A stretch of 40,505 nucleotides of DNA from assembly GCA_027365485.1 (NCBI GenBank), contig DAHXNH010000361.1, forward strand, positions 1 through 40,505. Direction: 5' to 3'. Origin of the DNA: Clostridiales bacterium (lineage in GTDB: Bacteria > Bacillota > Sulfobacillia > Sulfobacillales > Sulfobacillaceae). How positions within the stretch are numbered: position 1 is the stretch's first letter; each line of letters starts with the position of its first letter. A model generated the notes under the pieces. That model had not been told where the DNA came from and did no database searches. It saw only the letters and a list, made by a program, of their open reading frames with translations. Positions 8,652 to 17,200 of this stretch are shown here, in pieces. A program made the position numbers and the translations under genes.

Positions 8652-11339
8652 CTAACTGGCCTTTACCTCTTCTTCAGTAAAGACCTCCATGACGTCGCCC
8701 ACTTTAATGTCATTGAATCGTTCAAGCCCTATCCCGCACTCAAACCCCGACGCTACTTCGCGGACGTCATCCTTAAACCGCTTGAGCGAAGCAATCGGCC
8801 CTTCGTGAATCACTGCTCCATCGCGCAAAAGCCGAACCTGAGCAGTGCGCAAGACCTTGCCATCCACCACATAACAGCCCCCAACCGCACCGATTCGAGG
8901 CACTCGAAAAACCTCCCGGACTTCGGCTCGGCCCAAAATGATTTCCTGGAATTTGGGCGACAACATCCCCTTGAGGGCGCGCTCAACATCCTCGATAATC
9001 TCATAAATCACTCGATAGGTACGGACGTCGACATGCTCTCGCTCAGCAATCTGCCTTGCCTTCGACTCCAATCCCACCCCGAAGCCAATGATGATCGCTC
9101 CCGATGCCTGAGCCAGCATGACGTCGGTCTCGGTAATGGAACCCACTCCGGTATGCAACACCCGAACTCGGGCCTCAGAATGAGATAACTTACTGAGCGA
9201 CTGCGACAACGCTTCCGACGAACCGTGAACATCCGCTTTAATCACCAGATTGAGATCGCGGACCTCTTCGTCTTTTAGTCGTTGGTAAAACTCATCCAAC
9301 GAAACTCCGCGCGTACCTTCATCGGCAGCCCGACGCGTACGTTCCGCGCGAGCATCAGCGATATCTTTGGCCTGACGCTCATCGGTGAGGATGACAAAGT
9401 CATCGCCAGCATCGGGAAGCTGGTTAAACCCTAAGACCTCGACCGGAATCGAAGGCCCAGCCTCCGCGATGCGCTCCCCTTGATCGGTCAACAGCGCTCG
9501 TACTCGACCAAACACGGTTCCCGCCAAGAACACATCCCCGACCTTAAGCGTTCCCCGTTTCACCAATACGGTAGCCACAGGACCTCGGCCTTTATCCAGC
9601 TTTGCCTCGATAATCACGCCCTGCGCTGGACGGTCGGGATTGGCTTGCAGTTCCAACAACTGAGCTTGGAGCACAATCGCCTCCAGCAACTGATCAAGCC
9701 CTTCCCCGGTGCGCGCAGACACCGGCACCACCATCGTATCGCCACCCCAATCATCCGACACCACGCCGTGCTGGGTCAGTTCGGTTTTCACTCGGTCCGG
9801 TTGTGCACCATCCACATCAATCTTGTTGACCGCCACCACCATGGGCACACCTGCTGCTTTAGCATGATTGATCGCCTCTATCGTCTGCGGCATGACCCCG
9901 TCATCCGCGGCTACGACTAAGACGGCTAAATCCGTCACTTGAGCCCCACGGGCCCGCATCGCCGTAAACGCTTCGTGGCCAGGAGTATCCAGAAAGACGA
10001 TCTCATGATCGTGCCAAGAAATGACCGAGGCCCCAATGTGCTGAGTAATCCCGCCTGCCTCCGATTGGGTCACCCGACTTGACCGAATCCTATCTAACAG
10101 CGAGGTCTTGCCGTGGTCCACGTGGCCCATTACCGTCACCACTGGAGGTCGCGATTGCAAGGATTCTTGGGTATCTTCGGCTCCTTGAATCAGGATTTCC
10201 TCGCGTTCTTCCACACTGGCGCGTTCTTCAACCTCGGCACCATACTCGGTAGCCACAATCACCGCGGTTTCCCGGTCTAGATCATGGTTCACTGTAGCCA
10301 TGACCCCAAGACCAATGAGACGCTTGATTAACTCGTTGCTCTTCACCCCTAATTGGTCCGCCAATTCTTTCACCATAATCGGCCCACTGATGATTGCTCG
10401 GCGTTGCACCGGCGGCATATTGGTCTCATGGCGGGGTACACCACTTCGGTGTTTGGATTTGCGCTTATTGCCAAACTGTGCCTCGTCCCAATCCCTCGCA
10501 CCCCGTTCTGGGGGCCGATTGCTCCGCGACCGATCCCTGGGATTGGGACTGGTGTTGGTCCGCCGATTGGGTCCAGGCCGTCCCGGCTGGGGCGCCTGAG
10601 CGCCAGGGCTAGAAGGCCGAGTCGGCCGTCCTCCAGCCGGAGCCGGCGGTCGATTCGTCGATCCGGGCCGGGCTGGTCCGCCTTGCGACGGCCCCCCACC
10701 CGGTCGGGCCGGCCGAGGGCCAGATGATCCTTGGCCGGCGCCAGGGGGACGATTGTCCCGATTTCCATAGCTTGGCCGCGGCGATCCTGGTGCCGTCGGT
10801 CGATAGGGAGCGGAGCCCGAACGGTCCCCACTCGGGCCGCTACGTGCCGGCGATCGACCTTGATAACCCGAACTCTGGGGTCGGGAATCAGACGACGCTG
10901 GGGGACGACTGCCATAGGGTCGCGACGGATTAGTGGGGCGAGCGCTTTGGGCCGGACGATTGCTCGCGGAGCCGACCGGACGACTGCTTGGTGATCCGGC
11001 GGGGCGAGGGCTTACCGCCCCTTGACGGGTACCCGGACTGGCGGCTCTCGGATTGGCTCCTGCGGGCATGCTCGGCGGCTGGCTGGTGTTCGGAGCCGCC
11101 TCGCTCGACGGAGGGGGTGCCATGACCCCGGTTGGAGTCGCCGGTTTTGGCTCCGGAGGCAGTTTGCCTTGCATGATATCGCGAACCGTTAGCACCGCCT
11201 CTGGTTCCACTGTGCTCATGTGGTTCTTGATGTTTTCGACTTTCAGTCGATGCAGTAGATCGATCAGGCGCTTGCTGTCCAATTTGAGTTCTTTGGCCAG
11301 TTCGTACACCCGAATTTTGTCCTTGTCTTTGTCCGCCAA
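8652..11339 (-). CDS. infB: Translation initiation factor IF-2
   Basis: An 895-residue GTPase that places initiator tRNA on the 30S subunit and promotes subunit joining. An IF2N domain (about 10-60) is followed by a long low-complexity linker rich in Pro, Arg, Ser and Gly (about 70-300), a second IF2N module ([10 protein letters not shown]), the GTPase domain with G-H-V-D-H-G-K-T-S and N-K-I-D, then the C-terminal barrels. The start codon is TTG 11337-11339, with GGGGGG seven bases upstream; the peptide [14 protein letters not shown] is a normal IF-2 beginning. The first 136 codons overlap the upstream ylxQ reading frame in another phase. Confidence 0.97.
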   Translation of the reverse strand: MADKDKDKIRVYELAKELKLDSKRLIDLLHRLKVENIKNHMSTVEPEAVLTVRDIMQGKLPPEPKPATPTGVMAPPPSSEAAPNTSQPPSMPAGANPRAASPGTRQGAVSPRPAGSPSSRPVGSASNRPAQSARPTNPSRPYGSRPPASSDSRPQSSGYQGRSPARSGPSGDRSGSAPYRPTAPGSPRPSYGNRDNRPPGAGQGSSGPRPARPGGGPSQGGPARPGSTNRPPAPAGGRPTRPSSPGAQAPQPGRPGPNRRTNTSPNPRDRSRSNRPPERGARDWDEAQFGNKRKSKHRSGVPRHETNMPPVQRRAIISGPIMVKELADQLGVKSNELIKRLIGLGVMATVNHDLDRETAVIVATEYGAEVEERASVEEREEILIQGAEDTQESLQSRPPVVTVMGHVDHGKTSLLDRIRSSRVTQSEAGGITQHIGASVISWHDHEIVFLDTPGHEAFTAMRARGAQVTDLAVLVVAADDGVMPQTIEAINHAKAAGVPMVVAVNKIDVDGAQPDRVKTELTQHGVVSDDWGGDTMVVPVSARTGEGLDQLLEAIVLQAQLLELQANPDRPAQGVIIEAKLDKGRGPVATVLVKRGTLKVGDVFLAGTVFGRVRALLTDQGERIAEAGPSIPVEVLGFNQLPDAGDDFVILTDERQAKDIADARAERTRRAADEGTRGVSLDEFYQRLKDEEVRDLNLVIKADVHGSSEALSQSLSKLSHSEARVRVLHTGVGSITETDVMLAQASGAIIIGFGVGLESKARQIAEREHVDVRTYRVIYEIIEDVERALKGMLSPKFQEIILGRAEVREVFRVPRIGAVGGCYVVDGKVLRTAQVRLLRDGAVIHEGPIASLKRFKDDVREVASGFECGIGLERFNDIKVGDVMEVFTEEEVKAS

Positions 11340-11655
11340 ACTCCATCCCCCCTATTTGCTTTCCCATGGCCATCCACAGTTTTTTGGCTAATGCCACATC
11401 TAAGATCGCAAGAATCGCGTGCGGTCCCATTCCAATCGCCGAGCCCAAGTCGACCTTCATTCCTGCCCGTACAACCGGGACCTTAAGATCTTGGGCCCAC
11501 AGGTGATACTTGCGATATACCGACGTGCCTGCGTCTTCGGCGACCACAATGAGAGCTACCTGCCCGGACTTTAGCGCCATTTCTACCTGATGCGAACCGG
11601 GAGCCAACTTGCCCGCTTTGCGCGCCAAACCCAACCAATTAAGCCAAGTCGCCAT
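10930..11655 (-). CDS. ylxQ: YlxQ-type L7Ae/L30e-like RNA-binding protein with long out-of-frame extension
   Basis: The first 95 residues form an L7Ae/L30e-family domain (L-G-L-A-R-K-A-G-K-L-A-P-G at the start, then A-L-I-V-V-A-E-D-A-G and P-V-V-R-A-G-M-K-V-D-L-G). Members of this family bind kink-turn-like RNA and sit between ylxR and infB in many Bacillota. The frame does not stop after the domain: it stays open for about 136 more codons inside infB in a different phase, giving 241 residues. That tail is Gly/Arg/Gln/Ser-rich and may only reflect the skewed bases of the IF-2 linker. The ATG at 11653-11655 overlaps the end of ylxR by 17 bases. Confidence 0.85.
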   Translation of the reverse strand: MATWLNWLGLARKAGKLAPGSHQVEMALKSGQVALIVVAEDAGTSVYRKYHLWAQDLKVPVVRAGMKVDLGSAIGMGPHAILAILDVALAKKLWMAMGKQIGGMEFGGQRQGQNSGVRTGQRTQIGQQAPDRSTASTESRKHQEPHEHSGTRGGANGSRYHARQTASGAKTGDSNRGHGTPSVERGGSEHQPAAEHARRSQSESRQSGYPSRGGKPSPRRITKQSSGRLREQSSGPKRSPH

Positions 11656-11926
11656 GGTCTTCCGCTCCCTCGAGATCCCGATACAATGCGCTCACCATCT
11701 CATCCGTCATGGCGACTTCCAAGGCACGCTCAAGACGCTTAGTCTTCACCGCCTGTTCAATGCAGGCCCGCGTTCCACAAACGTAGGCACCGCGCCCGGA
11801 CACCTTTCCTTTTTTATCCAACACCAACTCATGGTTAGGCGTTCGCACCACCCGGACCAGTTCCCGCTTGGGACGCTTGGTTTGGCAAGCAACACAGGTG
11901 CGCATCGGTATCTTTCGGGTCTTCAC
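11639..11926 (-). CDS. ylxR: YlxR (DUF448) RNA-binding protein
   Basis: A 95-residue YlxR-family protein; in Bacillus subtilis the homologue has been linked to RNase P and called RnpM. The signature R-T-C-V-A-C-Q-T-K-R-P-K-R-E-L-V-R is followed by the G-R-G-A-Y-V-C turn. The GTG start at 11924-11926 has GGAGG ten bases upstream, partly inside the nusA end. It lies three bases after nusA and overlaps ylxQ, the conserved order for these genes. The last residues are acidic. Confidence 0.92.
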   Translation of the reverse strand: MKTRKIPMRTCVACQTKRPKRELVRVVRTPNHELVLDKKGKVSGRGAYVCGTRACIEQAVKTKRLERALEVAMTDEMVSALYRDLEGAEDHGDLA

Positions 11927-11929
11927 CGC

Positions 11930-12976
11930 CTACCAACCTCCGTGACCGGTCTGTGACTCCGGATGAATGTCTACCTTCCATCCGGTCAGCCGGGCAGCCA
12001 ACCGGGCATTTTGCCCTTCTTTGCCAATCCCTAGGGATAACTGATTGTCAGGCACTATCACTCGCGCCACCCGGCTAAGCGTGTCAATTTGCACATCGGT
12101 CACATGCGCTGGCGACAACGCATTGGCTACCAAGGCCACGGGATCGTCGTCCCAGCGAATAATGTCTAGTTTTTCTCCGCGAAGTTCCTGAACGATCGTT
12201 TTCACTCGGGCACCGTTCGGGCCTACGCAAGCCCCTATCGGATCCACATTCTCATCTTCCGACCAAACCGATATCTTAGTTCGCGCCCCCGCTTCGCGGG
12301 CGATCCCCTTAATCTCGACCACCCCATCGTGAATCTCAGGCACTTCGAGCTCAAACAAACGCTTGATAAGCCCGGGGTGACTTCTCGACAAATAGACTTG
12401 CGGACCCTTTGTCGTCTTTTTGACTTCCACCACATAAAACTTGACCCGTTCCCCCGGGCGAAGCATTTCCGACGATACTTGTTCGCTCGGCATCATAATG
12501 GCTTCCGTCCGACCGAGATCGATAAAAATAAGACCACGTTCTCCACGATGGACAATCCCGGAAACGATATCTCCGGCACGATTGGAATATTCCTCGTAAA
12601 TAAGACCGCGTTCGGCCTCACGAATCCTTTGCACAATGACTTGCTTCGCGGTTTGAGCCGCGATGCGTCCAAAATTTTTCGGCGTCACTTCAAACTCTAC
12701 CACGTCTCCGGGCATGGCACCCGGAAGAATCTCCCGTGCTTCGTCCTCGGACACTTCCAGTCGATGGTCGGTCACGTTTTCTATTACCGTCTTTTGCGCA
12801 AAGACCTGGGTCTGCCCGGACAGCCGATCAATGCCAACTCGCACATTTTGGACCGATCCAAAATTTCGACGATACGCCGAAATCAGGGCAGACTCGATGG
12901 CCTGAAAGAGCACTTCTTTATCAATGCCTTTTTCGCGTTCCAAATCCTCCAGTGCGCTTAGCAACTCGGCGTTCAT
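11930..12976 (-). CDS. nusA: Transcription termination/antitermination protein NusA
   Basis: A 348-residue RNA polymerase accessory factor controlling pausing, termination and antitermination. Domains in order: an N-terminal polymerase-binding domain (L-L-S-A-L-E-D-L-E-R-E-K-G-I), an S1 domain (about 130-200) and two KH modules (V-G-P-N-G-A-R-V-K-T-I-V-Q-E-L-R-G-E-K and G-I-G-K-E-G-Q-N-A-R-L-A-A-R-L-T-G-W). Length is normal for Bacillota, which lack the acidic repeats of the E. coli protein. The ATG has AAGGAGG seven bases upstream. The usual upstream partner rimP is missing. Confidence 0.97.
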   Translation of the reverse strand: MNAELLSALEDLEREKGIDKEVLFQAIESALISAYRRNFGSVQNVRVGIDRLSGQTQVFAQKTVIENVTDHRLEVSEDEAREILPGAMPGDVVEFEVTPKNFGRIAAQTAKQVIVQRIREAERGLIYEEYSNRAGDIVSGIVHRGERGLIFIDLGRTEAIMMPSEQVSSEMLRPGERVKFYVVEVKKTTKGPQVYLSRSHPGLIKRLFELEVPEIHDGVVEIKGIAREAGARTKISVWSEDENVDPIGACVGPNGARVKTIVQELRGEKLDIIRWDDDPVALVANALSPAHVTDVQIDTLSRVARVIVPDNQLSLGIGKEGQNARLAARLTGWKVDIHPESQTGHGGW

Positions 12977-13026
12977 GGGCGAACCTCCTTGTCAACGTGA
13001 AAACCTCGATGGGCCCTTCTCAAGCG

Positions 13027-13054
13027 AAAAGAGTGGGCAAAAATCCCCCCACTC
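13027..13054 (-). promoter_or_regulatory. Terminator-like hairpin in the nusA leader (possible attenuator)
   Basis: On the minus strand GAGTGGG pairs with CCCACTC around a loop containing GGATTTTTG, and TTTTCGC follows directly. It lies 54 bases upstream of the nusA start. The next minus-strand gene upstream, polC, ends more than 1 kb away, so this is more likely an attenuator acting on nusA than the terminator of an earlier gene. Confidence 0.5.
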
Positions 13055-13431
13055 CGAATTCGAGCGTCTACCAGCTTAGGTTTCTGACCCGTCGGTCAGC
13101 CTGAGGCAACCGCCCAAAACCCGAGAACGACAACGATTCAATGGTACCACAATCGCGCTGATACCACAACGCTGGTTCGACAACAGAGCATCATTGGCCA
13201 AGAATGTTCGAGATCCGCGAACCTTTTCGCTGCCACCTTCCCTCACCGCCTCGCTCTCACTTCGGCGCCCAACCCCCGACCTCAGCCGAGATATCTGCCC
13301 TTCTGCTCAGTGGAGCAGGGTTGTCATGATGTTGCGCCTCTTCGGGCAGGAATCGGCCGTTCATTGTCGAATCCAAACCGTGTACACAAAAACCCTTGCA
13401 TCAACCAGTGCGTAACCATTGGCGCGCACCA

Positions 13432-13460
13432 TTGTCGGCGACACCAATGGGAATTATGGT
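13432..13460 (+). promoter_or_regulatory. Candidate sigma-A promoter of the SLOG gene
   Basis: TTGTCG (13432-13437) and TATGGT (13455-13460) are separated by exactly 17 bases, each matching the consensus at four of six positions. The predicted start is about 60 bases upstream of the ATG at 13529. Confidence 0.5.
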
Positions 13461-13528
13461 AGAGCATAAAGCAGCGGGCAAGCAATCTGAACCTCGCGCC
13501 GCGCAGACGTCCAAGGAGGAAGAGGCCC

Positions 13529-13894
13529 ATGGCCCAGACAGTGTTATTGTGCGGTAGCCGTGATTGGACCGATATCACTACGCTACACCGAACGTTAGAT
13601 CATCTCGGTCCGGATGTTCGTATCATCCATGGCACCGGGGCCACCGCTTTCGAAGCCTTGTTAGCCGAAGAAACCAGCAAGCGCAGACTCTCGGTGGTAG
13701 CCTTTCCGGTAGAATGGTCAAAGTATGGAGAAAATGCCCGCAATGTGCGCAATCGAGCCATGCTCCGAATGGGGATAGATCAAGTGATTGCTTTTCGATT
13801 AGACGGACCGAGTCCCGGAACCGACCACCTAATCCGTCTGGCCACGGAAGTCGGCATTCCCGTGCACGTTATCCATTCTGGTTCCACGCCATAA
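13529..13894 (+). CDS. DUF2493/YspA-type SLOG superfamily protein
   Basis: A 121-residue Rossmann-like protein. The N-terminal V-L-L-C-G-S-R-D-W-T-D, the central I-I-H-G-T-G-A-T and the A-R-N-V-R-N-R-A-M-L segment fit the DUF2493 (YspA, cpYpsA-related) branch of the SLOG fold, proteins thought to bind nucleotides or nucleotide-derived ligands. The ATG has AAGGAGG eight bases upstream. It is the only plus-strand gene among the conserved block and has its own promoter and terminator. Members of this family occur in phage and plasmid DNA as well as chromosomes, so recent arrival is possible. The ligand is unknown. Confidence 0.85.
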   Translation: MAQTVLLCGSRDWTDITTLHRTLDHLGPDVRIIHGTGATAFEALLAEETSKRRLSVVAFPVEWSKYGENARNVRNRAMLRMGIDQVIAFRLDGPSPGTDHLIRLATEVGIPVHVIHSGSTP

Positions 13895-14240
13895 TCCCAT
13901 CAAAGCATCAAAGCAGGCGATGGGGGCTTAGAACCCTTGCCCCCGTCGCCTTGTTCTTTTTCGGCTGGCCTTGGGCCCCGGCGCGAGGTTGGGGAGGCGG
14001 CGGCCAAATCGTTTGACTTGGCGTCTTCCACGGCCTTTAACCACCCGATCACCCGCAGTCCGGTGAGATCGTGGGCCGTCCGGGCCCCGAGTCTTGATTG
14101 GCGGAGTCCGGGTGCAGCGCATTGGTCAATCTGATGCACCCTGCCAAAATGGGATAATTTGGGCCGGGCCAGCGCTCACCGAGCGCCCATGACCCCTTCG
14201 AGTCCGCGCCCGGCGCCGTCAGCCCAGATGGTCGCCGACG
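13895..14240. other. Convergent intergenic region between the SLOG gene and polC
   Basis: Apart from the SLOG terminator (13916-13961), this GC-rich interval holds no credible gene. Open frames on the minus strand (13900-14139) are Arg/Gly/Pro-rich and run through the terminator. A GCGCTC-ACC-GAGCGC hairpin at 14172-14186 lies after the polC stop but lacks a T-run, so the polC terminator is not clear. Confidence 0.5.
13916..13961 (+). terminator. Rho-independent terminator of the SLOG gene
   Basis: A 12-base-pair stem (GGCGATGGGGGC with GCCCCCGTCGCC, one G-T pair) with an 11-base loop is followed by TTGTTCTTTTT. It begins 22 bases after the stop codon. Confidence 0.85.
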
Positions 14241-17200
14241 TCAAAGAAAGGTCAATTGACTAGACTCCCCCAGATCTTTGAGTGCTCCCTGCCGACGCAA
14301 CAGTTCCACCACGGGCTTGCTGACATGGGCTCGTTCTCTAAGATCGGCAATGGACAAGAACTCAGATTGCTGCCTGGCTTCCACAATGCTCTCGGCTAAC
14401 GACTGACCCAAACCGCTCAAAGCGCTGAAAGGAATGCGCAGCCCATCCTCCTCGATGAGAAATCGGCTGGCATGCGATCGCATCAAATCGACCGGCAAAA
14501 ACCGTAGGCCACGAGCCATCATTTCCCGCACCACCTCTAACACGGTCACCATTCCCCGCTCTTTGGGACTGGCATCGTTACCCTTCTCTTCGATGAGACG
14601 CATCGCCTGAATGACTGTTTTGATATCGCCCAGAGCCGCTTCATCGGGAAAATCGGAGGCCCGTACCGAAAAATAGGTCGCGTAATAAGCGGCGGGTTGA
14701 TGCACCTTGAACCAAGCGATTCGCCATCCCATCATGACATAAGCGGCAGCATGGGCTTTAGGAAAGAGATAGCTGATCTTGTGACACGATTCAATATACC
14801 AGTCGGGCACGCCCTGCTCTCGCATCCGGCGCTCATACTCAGGGCTCAGGCCTCGGCCCTTGCGCACCGATTCCGAGATGCTAAAGGCAGTCTTTGGTTC
14901 CAAACCGCGGTGAATCAAATACAGCATGATGTCGTCACGGGTCGCGATGACTTCAGACAGAGTCGCCTGGCCGCTGCGTATGATGTTCTGTGCGTTATTG
15001 GTCCACACTTCTGTGCCATGAGAAATGCCTGAAATGCGTACCAAGTCCGCAAACGAGGCCGGATGAGTCTCAGTCAACATGCCTCGAACAAACGAAGTCC
15101 CAAATTCAGGGATGCCTAAACTGCCAACCGGACTGCCAATCGCTTCCGGGGTGACTCCGAGCGCCTGCACACCGCTAAACAGGCTCAGCGTCTCTGCATC
15201 CCGAAACGGCACCTGGTCCGGCCCAATTCCTGTCAGTTCCTGCAGCAACCGAATCGCCGTCGGATCATCATGACCCAAGAGGTCCAATTTCACTAACCGA
15301 CCCTCAATCGCGTGGTAGTCAAAATGGGTCGTCACCACATCGGAATCGCTCTTGTCGGCCGGACGTTGGACCGGACAAAAATGGTGGATATCCTGGTCTT
15401 GGGGGACGACCATCACCCCCCCGGGATGCTGGCCGGTGGTCTTTTTGACCCCGGTCAAACCGTCGGCGAACCAGTCCACCTCCGCCGGTTTTAGGGTTCT
15501 CCCCGTTTCCCGTTCCCAGGCTTTGACCAGGCCGAATGCGGTTTTGGCAGCTACGGTAGCGATGGTTCCGGCGCGAAAGACATGTCCTTTGCCGAACAAT
15601 TCCTCGGTATAGCGATGAATTTCCGATTGGTACTCGCCTGAGAAGTTCAGATCAATATCCGGCACTTTATCGCCTTCAAACCCTAAAAACGTTTCGAAAG
15701 CGATATCGTGGCCATCACCCAGCAGGGGTTGGCCGCAGCGCGGACAATCCTTATCCGGCAAATCAAAGCCAGAGCCCACGCCGTCATCATTGCTAAAGTC
15801 ACTCCATTGACAGCGACTACAGCGATAATGCGGCGGCAGCGGGTTCACTTCCGTTATCTGCAGCAATGTGGCCACCAGTGACGATCCGACCGACCCCCGG
15901 GATCCGACCAGATATCCATCCCTGAGCGACTTCTTGACTAATAGATGGGCGATATAATAACTGACGGAAAACCCATTGTTCACGATGGAACTAACTTCTT
16001 TGTCCAGCCGTTCGGCTACAATTGCTGGCAAGGGATCGCCATATAAGCGGACGGCTTCCTCTTTAGGCAGGGTCGATACGACCGCTTCCGCGTCGGGCAT
16101 GGTCGGAGCAAAAAGTCCCTTGGGAATGGGAGATACCGGGCCGATCTTTTCCGCCAAAGCCTTCGGCTCGTCGATGACCACCCGACGCGCCGTCTCTTCG
16201 CCCAAAGGGGCAAAGCTGTCCAACATTTCCCTCGTGGTTCGATAGAAAAGATTCGCCGAGCGTTGATGAAGCTCCCCCTTGGCTGTTTCAGCCAAAATAT
16301 CTCGCAATATCTTTTGCTCTGGACGCAAATAATGGGCATCCGATACGGCGACCACCGGCTTATCACAGCGTTGACCGAGCTCAATCAGCGCCCTTTGGGA
16401 CTCGATGGCCGTGGTCATGTCCCCGTAATTCTCTTCAGCCAACAACGTGTGCTCGGCATCTAACGGAATCACTTCCCAATAGTCGTACCAGTCTGCCAAT
16501 GCGGTCAGGGTTTCGTCGCTGGCGCCGCGAAAATAGGCTTCTTGCAGTTCTCCTCCGTGCCCGGGACTTCCCAACAGCCAGTGCGCCCGGTGCTTCACCA
16601 ATTCCGCTTTGGCAATGCGGGGCACATAATGAAAAGATTCAAGATGCGATTGGCTGATTAGACGATAAAGAGGTTCGATTCCATCTTGGTCCTTGACCAA
16701 CACCACCACCGGCGTTGGTCGACCAAGAGTATAGGCCAGAGCATGCGGCTGACGCAGCCAACCCTCATCTCCGGCCTTTTCTTCCAGCACGGGCAACAGC
16801 TTGCCAATGACGGCGGCGGTGGCCTCAGCATCCGCTAATGCTCGATGGTGTTGCGACAGCGGGACGCCGAAGGCTTTGACTAGCGGACCGAGACCGTGGC
16901 TCTTTAATTCCGGTCGGGCCAAACGAGCCAATGCCAACGAATCGAACACGGCATACGGCCAGGGATGCGAGACGTAGCGTCGATAGCTGGCCTGCAAAAA
17001 ACCCATGTCAAATCGTGCATTGTGCGCCGCTAACACGGACCCCCGACAAAACTCAAAAAATTCCGGCCACACCGCGTCTTCGGGCAATGCATCCGCCAAT
17101 TCCTCCGGTCGGATGCCGGTAATCTCGTACGAAGTCTTGGACACCGTGCGCGAGGGGCGCACCATGCGATGAAATCGTTCCGCAATTTCTCCCCGAACCA

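Larger units (their letters stand above)
12977..13528. other. Divergent intergenic region between nusA and the SLOG gene
   Basis: This 552-base interval holds the nusA leader on the minus strand and the promoter of the SLOG gene on the plus strand. No protein gene is credible and no RimP-like sequence is readable in any frame. On the minus strand a CTGACC-GACG-GGTCAG stem-loop lies at 13084-13099 and a terminator-like hairpin at 13031-13054. A weak candidate promoter for nusA on the minus strand (TTGTGG, 17 bases, TACCAT) lies at about 13141-13169. Confidence 0.5.

Noticed and set aside
8271-9188. 305-codon plus-strand open frame opposite rbfA and infB
   Set aside because: It lies antisense to two strongly conserved genes and shows no domain.
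10370-10915. 181-codon alternative frame inside the infB linker
   Set aside because: The linker is low-complexity and GC-rich, so several frames stay open by composition; no start signal or family is seen.
13130-13170. T-box-like GTGGTACC string in the nusA leader
   Set aside because: The conserved GGTGGNACCGCG context and a stem I layout are missing.
13900-14139. Minus-strand frames between the SLOG gene and polC
   Set aside because: They run through the SLOG terminator and have no ribosome-binding site or family resemblance.
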